Source of the DNA: Streptomyces beijiangensis
GTDB taxonomy: Bacteria > Actinomycetota > Actinomycetes > Streptomycetales > Streptomycetaceae
Assembly (NCBI RefSeq): GCF_017315755.1
Contig: NZ_JAFLRJ010000067.1
Coordinates: forward strand, 1 to 36,211
DNA length: 36,211 nucleotides
Direction: 5' to 3'
Each line of letters starts with the position of its first letter. Position 1 is the stretch's first letter. The notes under the pieces are model-generated. The model was given only the letters and a program-made list of their open reading frames with translations, was not told the origin of the DNA and did not search any database. Shown one piece after another: positions 27,177-34,822 of this stretch. The translations under genes were made by a program, and so were the position numbers.

Positions 27177-28520
27177 CTAGACGACCGGAACCCCCAACTG
27201 GCCTGCCTCATAAGGGGAACCCTGGTTGACGGCCAGGGTGTCGAACGCGCCGGCGGCCGCGTACCGCGCGGCGATGGCAGCCAGCTCCGCCGCCGGGATC
27301 ACGTCGTCGATGTCGGTGAATCCGCCGGGCGCCCGCTCGTGCGCCAGGCTGATCACCACCTCCGGCCCCAATTGCCGGTTGGACAGCTGGAGTCGGGTCA
27401 TCGCGGGCCTGCGGTCGCACTCGTACGCGAGGAGCCCTTCGGCCGGGCCCCCACCGCCTGTGACCGACCGGGCCAGCGCATGGGCCAGTGCGCGGGCGTC
27501 GACGATGGACTGGGTGGCCCCGTTGGAGCCGATGGGATACATGGCGTGGGCCGCGTCGCCGATCAGGGTCGTGCGGCCGTGCGTCCAGCGCGACAGGGGC
27601 TCGCGGTCGACCATCGGGTACTCGTAGGCGCTGTCCGCCCCGCGCAGGATCTCGGCCACGTCGACGCCGTCGAAGACCCAGCCCTCGTAGTGGTGGAGGA
27701 ACTTGGTCACCGGGACGGACCGGTTCCAGTCGCCCCTGCCGTCGTCGCCCTCGGCGGTTCCGCGGCCGGTGCCGGTGACCGCGTCGGCGGGCATGGCGAG
27801 CGCCCAGTTGACCAGGACCCGGCCGCCCGCGGGCTCGGCCATGGGGTAGACGACGGCCTTCTGCCGGTTGTCTCCGGCGATGAGCATGAAGGTCCCGGCC
27901 CGGTCGGCGTCCATCCATGTGGTGCCGCGCCAGACGAGCATGCCGTTCCACGGGGGCTCGCCCTCACCGGGGTTGAGGGCCGCGCGGACCACGGACCGGA
28001 TGCCGTCGGCGCCGATCAGGACGTCCGGGGAGAGCGAGGCGAGGGCACCCTCGTCGCGGTGGCGCAGCTCCACCCGGGGGCTGCCGTCGGGGATCCGGCC
28101 GACGGCGGTGACCTTCACACCGGGGACCAGGCAGTGCGGGCCGAGCCGGTCCCGTACCGCGTCGGCGAGCGCCATCTGGAGGTCACCGCGCTGCACGGAG
28201 AGCTGCGGCCAGGAGTAGCCGGCGCCCAGGCCGCGCGGCTCACGGGAGATGAGGCCTCCGCTGCGGTGGTAGTAGCGCAGCTCCCGGGTGCGTACGGCAG
28301 TCGTGTCGAGCCGCTCCAGGAGGCCCAGCGCGTCCAGCTCGCGTACGGCGTTGGGCATGATGTTGAGACCGGCGCCCACGGGCTGGATCTCCCGGGCGGC
28401 CTCGATGACGGTGATCTCCTCGAATCCCGCCGCGTGCAGGGACAGCGCGGCGGTGAGTCCGGCGATTCCGCCGCCCGCGATCAGGATCCGGGGCTCGGTT
28501 CCGGGCACATGGCGTGACAT
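27177..28520 (-). CDS. FAD-dependent aromatic monooxygenase, PhzS/salicylate-hydroxylase-like
   Basis: 447 aa, ATG with GAGGA eight bases upstream. Class A flavoprotein hydroxylase: the dinucleotide fold ILIAGGGIAGLTAAL (12-26), a DG-type motif VLIGADGIRSVVR, and the FAD-ribityl motif LIGDAAHAMYPIGSNGATQ (Asp322). The phrase YPMVDREPLSRW before it and the lack of a C-terminal thioredoxin domain recall PhzS, which hydroxylates with decarboxylation of phenazine carboxylates. Expected chemistry: NAD(P)H- and O2-dependent hydroxylation of an aromatic (carboxylic) compound, in the cytoplasm, as a late step of the cluster. Last gene of the leftward unit; 48 bp from the PrnB-like gene with an 11-bp direct repeat in the leader. 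Confidence 0.9.
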   Translation of the reverse strand: MSRHVPGTEPRILIAGGGIAGLTAALSLHAAGFEEITVIEAAREIQPVGAGLNIMPNAVRELDALGLLERLDTTAVRTRELRYYHRSGGLISREPRGLGAGYSWPQLSVQRGDLQMALADAVRDRLGPHCLVPGVKVTAVGRIPDGSPRVELRHRDEGALASLSPDVLIGADGIRSVVRAALNPGEGEPPWNGMLVWRGTTWMDADRAGTFMLIAGDNRQKAVVYPMAEPAGGRVLVNWALAMPADAVTGTGRGTAEGDDGRGDWNRSVPVTKFLHHYEGWVFDGVDVAEILRGADSAYEYPMVDREPLSRWTHGRTTLIGDAAHAMYPIGSNGATQSIVDARALAHALARSVTGGGGPAEGLLAYECDRRPAMTRLQLSNRQLGPEVVISLAHERAPGGFTDIDDVIPAAELAAIAARYAAAGAFDTLAVNQGSPYEAGQLGVPVV

Positions 28521-28541
28521 GGGTCGGGTCCTCTTCTCTGA

Positions 28542-28568
28542 TGCTCTGGTGCACAGGTGCTCTGGTGC
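28542..28568. repeat. 11-bp direct repeat between two cluster genes
   Basis: TGCTCTGGTGC occurs at 28542-28552 and 28558-28568 (period 16), between the PrnB-like stop and the FAD monooxygenase ribosome binding site. Confidence 0.6.
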
Positions 28569-29696
28569 TCAGGCGGCCTGGGTGCGCGGGCGGGTCGACC
28601 GGCGTACGAGGGTCTCGTTGTCGCGCGTCAGGTCGAGTACCGAGCGGAGCAGTTCGATCGGGGCGCCGCCGCTGCCGTTCTCGTACAGCCGCACGTCGTC
28701 GCTGTAGGCCTTGCGGGCGATGGTGATATGCCGGGCGCGGAAGGTCTTGAGGGTGCGCAGTACGTCCGTGAGGGCGAGGGCGGCGTCGGCGAGCGGCGCG
28801 GGCAGCCGGTCGGCGTTCTCCCAGCTGACGGCGGCCGACAGCTTGCCCACGGCGGAGGGGCTCCCGGCGTGCGCGGCGTGGAAGGCGCGCCAGGACGGCA
28901 GGCTGTAGGGCACGGACTCGGCGATGAAGGAGTCGTACGAAGGGCCGCTGCGGTCGGACTGCCACAGCGTCAGATCCACCAGCCAGAGCGGCACTTGGGC
29001 GGCTGCGGGGCCGAGGTAGTCGCGTCCGTCGACGGTGAACTCCTCGAAGTACGGGCGGAGCACCTGGGCGAAATAGACCGGGGAGACATGGGCGACGGTG
29101 TAGTCGATGGCGGCGACCATGGCCCGGACGTGCCGGTCGGTTCGCCGCAGGGCGAGGGCGAAGGCGGGGTCGTACGGTTCGAGGCCGGCCAGCTGCTCAC
29201 AGGTGGCGAGGGAGGCGACGAGGCTGGGGAAGACCATCCGTACCGCGTCCTGGAGGCAGGCCTCCATCGGGTCGCCCGTGTACATGCGGCGGCGCCCGTC
29301 GGCCGGGTTCCAGGCGGTGTAGTGGTGCACCGTGTCCCGCGGAATCATGTCGGTGCGGTGGCCCAGCTCGACGAGGACCGGCAGGAGTTCGGGTGCGGCG
29401 TCGAGCGGCTGGACCCCGTGCCGCTTGAGTGATCCCGCGACGATTCCCAGGTCGCGCATGGCGGCGAGCGCCGAGACCGTGTCGAAGGCGGCCGTCCGGT
29501 CGGGGCCTGGCACCAGGGAGCGCAGCGCGACGGTGAGGGCGGCGATGTCGGCGGCCTCGTTCATGGCGGGCAGCACCCGGCAGACACCGTCGGCGCCCAG
29601 GGGGTCGGCCTCGCATATCTCGGCTATCCGGTACAGCGGCTCCTGGCGGGCGGCCAGGTCGACGAGCGGCACAGCGGTAACAGGCTGGCTGGACAA
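28569..29696 (-). CDS. PrnB-like heme protein, indoleamine/tryptophan dioxygenase superfamily
   Basis: 375 aa, close to PrnB length (about 360). The start is a TTG at 29696 with AGGAG seven bases upstream. Family pattern: YFAQVLRPYFEEFTVDGRDYLGPAAAQVPLWLVDLTLW, then SFIAESVPYSLPSWRAFHAA, and late in the chain ARHITIARKAY with His323, placed like the proximal heme His of PrnB (about His313 as I recall). PrnB converts 7-chlorotryptophan to an aminophenylpyrrole. No halogenase or PrnC/PrnD gene is here, so the substrate is probably different, perhaps unhalogenated tryptophan or another amine. It lies 73 bp after the MFS gene, same strand. Assignment to the family rests on remembered motifs; a plain domain-of-unknown-function label (DUF1864) would also fit. 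Confidence 0.78.
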   Translation of the reverse strand: MSSQPVTAVPLVDLAARQEPLYRIAEICEADPLGADGVCRVLPAMNEAADIAALTVALRSLVPGPDRTAAFDTVSALAAMRDLGIVAGSLKRHGVQPLDAAPELLPVLVELGHRTDMIPRDTVHHYTAWNPADGRRRMYTGDPMEACLQDAVRMVFPSLVASLATCEQLAGLEPYDPAFALALRRTDRHVRAMVAAIDYTVAHVSPVYFAQVLRPYFEEFTVDGRDYLGPAAAQVPLWLVDLTLWQSDRSGPSYDSFIAESVPYSLPSWRAFHAAHAGSPSAVGKLSAAVSWENADRLPAPLADAALALTDVLRTLKTFRARHITIARKAYSDDVRLYENGSGGAPIELLRSVLDLTRDNETLVRRSTRPRTQAA

Positions 29697-29769
29697 GGGA
29701 GTTCTCCTGAAGAGGTCATGAAGGAGTTCACGAAGGCGGTCACGGAGGGGACCTGCGCGTACGGGCCGG

Positions 29770-31197
29770 TCAGCGCACGCGGTCGGGGTCGTGCACGTCG
29801 GTGCGTAGAGCTCCGCCGGAAGCGGCTGCGGCCCCCGGCGGCCGCAGCCGTACGGACAGCAGCGCCGCCAGCGCCGCGAAGGCGGCCCCGGTCAGCAGCG
29901 CCGCCCGGAAGCCTTCGGTCATGCCGTCGGCCGAGGTGTCGGGCCCCGTCGCCACCCCCACGAGCACCGCGAGGCCGAGCACCGAGCCGAACTGCTGGCT
30001 GGTGTTGACGAGCCCGGAGGCAAGCCCGGTCTCCTCGATGGCGGCCTCGGCGGTGGCGGCCACATTGGTGGTGACCATGACGAGCGGCAGTGCGACGCCG
30101 ATCACCAGGCTGGGGGCGAGGACGGTCGTGAAGAAGGTGCCGTCGGCGCGAAGTGCCAGAGCCAGCCAGAGCATCCCGCCGAAGAGCAGGACGAAGCCGG
30201 ACGTCATGGTGGCGCGCAGCCCGAACCGGTACAGCAGCCTGCCGGTCTGCGGGGCGGTGGCGACGACGACCAGCGACAGCGGCAGCAGCCCGAGGCCGCC
30301 GGTCAGCGCGGACTGCCCGAGCACCGACTGGAGGTAGAGGCTGACCAGGAAGAACATCGGGAAGAGCGTCATCTGGGCCAGCGCGCTGAGCCCGTTGGCG
30401 AGCCGCAGGGTCGGCCTGCTCAGGACGCCAGGGGGCACCAGCGGGTACGCGGCCCGGCGCTCGACGCCCGCGAAGGCGGCGAGCAGCGCCACGCCCGCGG
30501 CGGCCGTCAGCCAGGTCCGGGGGGCCGTCCATCCGTACTCGCCCGCGCCGACCAGCGCGTAGGCGACGAGGCCGAGGCCTCCGGTGGCGGTCAGCGCCCC
30601 GGCGAGATCGAAACCGGCGGTGCGCTTTCCCCGCGTATCCCTGTCGAGCAGCCGCATCGCGAGCGCCGCGAGGACAAGACCGCCCACCACGTTCATCCAG
30701 AACGTGGAGCGCCAGCCGAGCCCTGAGGTCAGCACCCCGCCGAGGACGGTGCCGAGCACCCCGCCGAGCCCGCCCATCGCCGCGAACGCGCCCAGCGCAC
30801 GGTGGCGCCCGGGTCCGTCGGGGAAGAGGATCAGCAGCAGCGCGAAGGCGGCGGCAGCGGCGAGTGCCGCGCCCACGCCCTGCACGGCCCGTGCGGCGAT
30901 CAGCAGTTCGGGGCTGCCCGCGAGGCCGCCTGCCGCGGAAGCCGCGGCGAGCAGCGCGAGCCCGGCGACGAACAGCCGCCGGTGGCCGAAGAGATCGGCG
31001 GTGCGCCCGCCGAGCAGGAGCAGCCCGCCGAAGGTGATCAGATACGCGTTGGCCACCCATGAGAGCCCCGCGGAGCCGGACCCCAGGTCCTCGCCGATCG
31101 ACGGCAGGGCGACATTGATGATCGCGGTGTCGAGGATCATCAGCAGCTGGGTGGCGGCGAGCAGCGCGAGTGCCGCCCCCGGTCTGCGCGCGCTCAC
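29770..31197 (-). CDS. MFS exporter, DHA2 (14-segment) family
   Basis: 475 aa. The GTG at 31197 overlaps the HpaB-type gene stop as GTGA, so translation is coupled. Fourteen hydrophobic segments. Segment 1 has MILDTAIINVALPSIGEDL (the Asp hallmark of DHA2), loop 2-3 LGGRTADLFGHRRLFVAG, and segment 5 LGGVLGTVLGGVLT (antiporter-type). Expected to export the cluster product or protect against its intermediates. The nearest gene partners are redox enzymes, not a resistance enzyme. Ends with a short polar tail (DVHDPDRVR). Confidence 0.92.
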   Translation of the reverse strand: MSARRPGAALALLAATQLLMILDTAIINVALPSIGEDLGSGSAGLSWVANAYLITFGGLLLLGGRTADLFGHRRLFVAGLALLAAASAAGGLAGSPELLIAARAVQGVGAALAAAAAFALLLILFPDGPGRHRALGAFAAMGGLGGVLGTVLGGVLTSGLGWRSTFWMNVVGGLVLAALAMRLLDRDTRGKRTAGFDLAGALTATGGLGLVAYALVGAGEYGWTAPRTWLTAAAGVALLAAFAGVERRAAYPLVPPGVLSRPTLRLANGLSALAQMTLFPMFFLVSLYLQSVLGQSALTGGLGLLPLSLVVVATAPQTGRLLYRFGLRATMTSGFVLLFGGMLWLALALRADGTFFTTVLAPSLVIGVALPLVMVTTNVAATAEAAIEETGLASGLVNTSQQFGSVLGLAVLVGVATGPDTSADGMTEGFRAALLTGAAFAALAALLSVRLRPPGAAAASGGALRTDVHDPDRVR

Positions 31198-32651
31198 GGA
31201 CGTACTGCCTGCCCCAGCGTGTAGCTGTCGAGACAGTGCCTGGCCAGCTCCTCGCAGCTCGCGGTGTCGCCCTCCCACGCCTGCTGCATCAGATAGATGT
31301 GCGGCGCCCCGTGGTAGAAGCGCTCGTACTGCTCGTGCCGTCCCGCGAACTCCGAACCGAGCGCGTCCCAGGCCAGCTTGAGGAGTTTGATGCGGTCCTC
31401 GGCGGGGTGTCCGGGCGAGCGGATGTACTTGGCGACGAGCGGCCCGATCTCCGGGTGCAGCAGGTCGGCGCCCGAAGCGGGGAGCTGGATGACGCCGCCG
31501 CCGCAGAGCATCTTGATCTCCTGCACGGCCTGCGGGTAGAGCTCACCGGCCATGATGCGCTGGGCGAAGGAGATGTCCTTGCCGGGGGCGACGCCGCCCT
31601 TCCCGCCGTCGATCTCCTCGTACGAAGCCTCCGCGGCCAGCACGAACGCCTTGGCCTGGGCGACCTTGCCCATCAGCCGGCCGATCGCCTGGGTGACGGG
31701 CGGCAGTTGGTAGGTGTTGTTGGCCTTGGTGATCAGGATCGCGATCCCGGTGAGGAATTCGAGCTTGGTCCAGAAGCGGGTGGCGGCCTGGTGGACGAAG
31801 TTGCGGTAGGCGGGGGTCTTCCACCACATGCCGAAACTGGCGTCCACATTGCGGTACGTGAGCACGTTCTCCCACGGTACGAAGACGTCCTCGCAGATCA
31901 GCAGGGCGTCGTTCTCGTCGAAGCGCGAGGAGAGCGGGTTGTCGAAGACGCTGCGCGCCTGGGCCTCGTAGGAGGTGCGCGAGATGAACTTGAGCCCCGG
32001 GGTGTCGATCGGCACGGAGAAGCAGAGCGCGTGCTCGACGTCCTGCGGGGCGAGCGGCTCGATGGTGCCGACGATGACCTCGTTGCCGAAGACGGCCGCG
32101 GTGCCGATCATCTTGGCGCCGCGTACGACGATGCCGCCGTCGCGCTCGGCGACCACCCGTACGACCAGGTCGTCCTCCTCCTGCTCGGAGGCGGACTTGG
32201 TGCGGTCGATCTGCGGGTTGGTGATGGTGAAGGTCGGATACAGGTCGCCCTCGGCGAGGCGCCGGTGGTAGGCGAGCGCGTTGGCGGACCCGTCGAAGGA
32301 CTCCGTGGTGAAGAGCTGCGGTGCGGCGGCGAATCCGGCGGCGCCGCCCGCCATGTAGTCGGGGGTGCGCCCCAGGAATCCGTAACTCGCCTCGGCCCAC
32401 ACCTTGTACGCCTTCCGCCGGGCGACCAGGTCCTGGTAGCCGCGCGGGATGGCGAAGGCCCGGTGGACGCCGCCCTCGGTGAGGGTCGCGGAATGCTCCG
32501 AGGAGTGCGCCAGGTCGTAGAGACCGGCGATGGAGGCGGCGGTGTTGCGGAAGGCGGGGTGCGTGGTGACGTCCTTCACGCGCTCCCCGTCGAGCCAAAT
32601 CTCGCGGCCGTCGCGCAACGACTCGGTGTACTCCTGGCCGGACCTGGTCAA
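31194..32651 (-). CDS. HpaB-type FADH2-dependent monooxygenase (4-hydroxyphenylacetate 3-hydroxylase family)
   Basis: 485 aa, the usual HpaB length. The start is a TTG at 32651 after GAGGAGAAAAG, a near-ideal ribosome binding site. Seen: TPDYMAGGAAGFAAAP (N-terminal domain), TFTITNPQIDRTKSASEQ, GIVVRGAKMIGTAAVFGNEV (flavin-domain strands), EDVFVPWENVLTYRN and the C-terminal helical bundle with GGGVIQLPASGADLL. Enzymes of this group ortho-hydroxylate phenols, and some act on chlorophenols, pyrrole carboxylate or tyrosyl groups, using FADH2 supplied by a separate reductase. No reductase gene is in the window. First gene of the four-gene leftward unit, directly downstream of the AraC gene. Confidence 0.92.
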   Translation of the reverse strand: MTRSGQEYTESLRDGREIWLDGERVKDVTTHPAFRNTAASIAGLYDLAHSSEHSATLTEGGVHRAFAIPRGYQDLVARRKAYKVWAEASYGFLGRTPDYMAGGAAGFAAAPQLFTTESFDGSANALAYHRRLAEGDLYPTFTITNPQIDRTKSASEQEEDDLVVRVVAERDGGIVVRGAKMIGTAAVFGNEVIVGTIEPLAPQDVEHALCFSVPIDTPGLKFISRTSYEAQARSVFDNPLSSRFDENDALLICEDVFVPWENVLTYRNVDASFGMWWKTPAYRNFVHQAATRFWTKLEFLTGIAILITKANNTYQLPPVTQAIGRLMGKVAQAKAFVLAAEASYEEIDGGKGGVAPGKDISFAQRIMAGELYPQAVQEIKMLCGGGVIQLPASGADLLHPEIGPLVAKYIRSPGHPAEDRIKLLKLAWDALGSEFAGRHEQYERFYHGAPHIYLMQQAWEGDTASCEELARHCLDSYTLGQAVRP

Positions 32652-32684
32652 CTTTTCTCCTCAGACGGAAGGTTTCTGCCTCCG

Positions 32685-32713
32685 ACCCTGTCGGCCGCCG
32701 GGATGCGGGGCAA
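32685..32713 (-). promoter_or_regulatory. Candidate promoter of the oxygenase cluster
   Basis: Minus strand TTGCCC (32713-32708), 17 bases, CAGGGT (32690-32685); start expected near 32678, leader about 27 nt. The -35 is poor, as expected for an activator-dependent promoter. Confidence 0.4.
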
Positions 32714-32718
32714 TGAAC

Positions 32719-32733
32719 GACCGTCCTGCGGTC
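32719..32733. promoter_or_regulatory. Dyad between AraC stop and cluster promoter
   Basis: GACCG-TCCTG-CGGTC, 5-bp arms, ends one base before the AraC stop codon and five bases upstream of the -35. It may be a regulator site or a weak terminator. Confidence 0.3.
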
Positions 32734-32734
32734 C

Positions 32735-33685
32735 TTAAGAACCGGCCAGCCGGGGCGCGCCCGAGCTGCGGAATTCGCCCGGTGTCCGGCCGAACCAGCT
32801 CTTGAACGCCAGATGGAATCCGACGGCGCTGCGGTAGCCGACCCGCTCGGGCACCGCGGACTGCGGCAGCACGGTCTCACCGAGCAGCCGGGCGGCCTCC
32901 TGCATGCGCCGCCCGGTCAGATGCCGTCCCGGGGCCTCGCCGACCAATTTGCGGAAGGCGGCGGTGAAGGCCGAGCGGGACATTCCCGCCTCGCGGGCCA
33001 GCAGATCGACGGTCCATGGCTCGGCGAACCGGGTCGCGATGATCACCATGGCCTTGCTGATGCCGGGGTGGCGCAGGGCGGGCAGCGAGGCGGGGTGCGC
33101 GGAGAGCTCGTGCAGCAGCGGCCGCAGGGCCAGCACCAGCGCCATCTCGAAGGCCCGCAGGGTGACCAGGCGGTCGCCGGGGCCCACCGGGCGGTCGGTG
33201 GCGGCGAGGAGGGCCAGGGTGCCGGCGAGGAGGGGTTCGCGTACGACCTGCGTACGGTCCAGGACCAGCGCCCAGGGCAGCGCCCGGTACAGGCCCGTGG
33301 CCGCACTGGCGTCGTAGTGCAGTCCCGCGCAGAGCAGCCGGCTCGCCGGCCCGCTCCCCTCGATACGGATCTCCCCCGAGGTGCCCGGCTGCCGCTCGGG
33401 CAGTACGGCCCGCAGCGGCACGCCGAGACGCTCCGGGCGGTCGGAGAGGCGGTGGGCGTCGCCGGTGGGGAAGAAGGCGACGTCACCGGCTTCGAGGCGC
33501 ATCGGCTCGTGCCCCTCGCCGGTGATCCAGCAGCCGCCTTCGACCATGTAGTGCAGTACGGCGCAGGCCTGTTCGGCGTCGCCCTCGATGGCCCAGGGCG
33601 ACTGGACGTGCCAGCGGCTGTCGAAGACACCGGTCAGCCGCAGGGGCTTGAGCAGTTCGCCGATGAGGTCCTCGGGCTCGTTCAT
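32735..33685 (-). CDS. AraC-family regulator with N-terminal cupin
   Basis: 316 aa from the ATG at 33685, with GAGGGA six bases upstream (a GTG at 33706 is less likely). The N-terminal cupin (about 15-110) has HYMVEGGCWITGEG and GDVAFFPTGDAHRL, the Cupin_6 type that senses small ligands. The C-terminal double HTH (about 205-305) has WTVDLLAREAGMSRSAFTAAFRKLVGEAPGRHL and VGYRSAVGFHLAFKSWFGRTPGEFR. It sits 83 bp upstream of the HpaB-type gene on the same strand and is divergent from the NmrA-like gene, so it could control both. No terminator of note separates it from the oxygenase genes. Confidence 0.92.
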   Translation of the reverse strand: MNEPEDLIGELLKPLRLTGVFDSRWHVQSPWAIEGDAEQACAVLHYMVEGGCWITGEGHEPMRLEAGDVAFFPTGDAHRLSDRPERLGVPLRAVLPERQPGTSGEIRIEGSGPASRLLCAGLHYDASAATGLYRALPWALVLDRTQVVREPLLAGTLALLAATDRPVGPGDRLVTLRAFEMALVLALRPLLHELSAHPASLPALRHPGISKAMVIIATRFAEPWTVDLLAREAGMSRSAFTAAFRKLVGEAPGRHLTGRRMQEAARLLGETVLPQSAVPERVGYRSAVGFHLAFKSWFGRTPGEFRSSGAPRLAGS

Positions 33686-33818
33686 GGACGATCCCTCAAC
33701 CCCCACCCCGGTTTGTTAATTGATCCTCCGAACCTGTCACCGCCAGCCTGGAGAACAGAACCGGAAACGGCTCCTCCACCCTACCGACCTGCCCCTCCAC
33801 CGAAAGGCCCTCACCCCC
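33686..33818. promoter_or_regulatory. Divergent promoter region, AraC / NmrA-like genes
   Basis: 133 bp with an unusually AT-rich patch, TTTGTTAATTGATC (33711-33724), about 26-39 bp before the AraC ATG and 95-108 bp before the NmrA ATG. Promoter hexamers cannot be fixed by eye, but both promoters probably lie here. Confidence 0.4.
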
Positions 33819-34745
33819 ATGACCGAGCACACCCCGCAGCGCTGCGCCGTCGTGGGAGCGACCGGATTCCAGGGCGGCGCCGTGGCCCGCCTGCTCATCG
33901 AGCGCGGCCATCGGGTCCGCACCCTGACCCGCCGCATCCCCGCGGACCGCCCCCAACTGGCCGGTCTCTCCTACGTATCCGGTGACCTGGGCGACCGCGA
34001 CGAGGTACGGCGGCTACTGGAGGGCGCGACCCACGCCTCGGTGGTGATGCCGCTGAGTTACGACCCGGTCCTGATCGAGTCGTACGCACGCAATATCGGC
34101 GAGGCGGCCCGCGAGAGCGGGGTGCTGCGCATCGTCTACAACGCCAACACCCGTGTCCCGGCGCATCCCACCGGCGTGGCGGCCTTCGAGACGCGCCGCC
34201 TCGCGGAGTCGGTCCTGAGAGAGAGCGGGGTGGATCTGGTGGTGCTGCGCCCGCCGGTCTATCTGGACAACCTCTTCAGCCCGTGGAACGGGCCCGCGCT
34301 GATCGAGGACGGACTGCTCGCCTACCCGCTGCCCACGGCCACCGAGACGGCGTGGATCTCCCACCGCGATCTCGCCGAGGCCACCGCGGCCGCCCTCTTC
34401 ACGGAGGCGGACGAGGTGGTGGGACGCACCTTCGACATCGGCGGCGAGCGCTCGCTCACCGGTGAGGGACTGGCGGCGGAGTTCGCGCTCGGCCTGGGCC
34501 GCAGTGTGCGCTACGAGGCGCTGCCCGCCGACCTGTTCGAGAAGGGCCTCGCCCAGGTGATCGGCGCGGCCGCGGCCGCGGGGGTGGCGGGGATCTACCA
34601 CTACATGGCGACCGGCGACGACCCGCACCTGATGGCGGGCGACGGCGGCGAGGCGGCACGGACGCTCGGCATCACCCCTCGGGCGGCGGACGCCTGGGTG
34701 GCCACTCAGCCTTGGCAGATGTGGGCCACCCCGGAATCCGCCTGA
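33819..34745 (+). CDS. NmrA-like NAD(P)-binding protein (atypical SDR)
   Basis: 308 aa from the ATG at 33819; GAAAGG lies 11 bases upstream. Rossmann motif GATGFQGG (13-20), then RGHRVRTLTRR, LSYVSGDLGDRDEV, and RLAESVLRESGVDLVVLRPPVYLDN. The catalytic Tyr-x3-Lys of classical SDRs is missing, as in NmrA/HSCARG and quinone-reductase (QOR2-type) relatives. It could be an NAD(P)H quinone or azo reductase, or a redox-sensing regulator. Divergent from the AraC gene and therefore perhaps co-regulated with it. Confidence 0.88.
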   Translation: MTEHTPQRCAVVGATGFQGGAVARLLIERGHRVRTLTRRIPADRPQLAGLSYVSGDLGDRDEVRRLLEGATHASVVMPLSYDPVLIESYARNIGEAARESGVLRIVYNANTRVPAHPTGVAAFETRRLAESVLRESGVDLVVLRPPVYLDNLFSPWNGPALIEDGLLAYPLPTATETAWISHRDLAEATAAALFTEADEVVGRTFDIGGERSLTGEGLAAEFALGLGRSVRYEALPADLFEKGLAQVIGAAAAAGVAGIYHYMATGDDPHLMAGDGGEAARTLGITPRAADAWVATQPWQMWATPESA

Positions 34746-34750
34746 AGGGT

Positions 34751-34780
34751 ACGGGGAAGAGCCGCCCCGCTCCTCCCCGT
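34751..34780 (+). terminator. Terminator of the NmrA-like gene
   Basis: Arms ACGGGGAAGAGC (34751-34762) and GCTCCTCCCCGT (34769-34780), 11 of 12 paired, 6-nt loop, five bases after the stop and followed by ATCTT. It may serve the converging oxidase gene as well. Confidence 0.75.
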
Positions 34781-34822
34781 ATCTTCCGGTGCTTCTTCCG
34801 GTCTTTCTGCCGGTGGGCCGGG

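Noticed and set aside
27177..32651. A pyrrolnitrin gene cluster
   Set aside because: Only a PrnB-like gene is present; the halogenases and the Rieske oxygenase are missing and two other oxygenase types are added.
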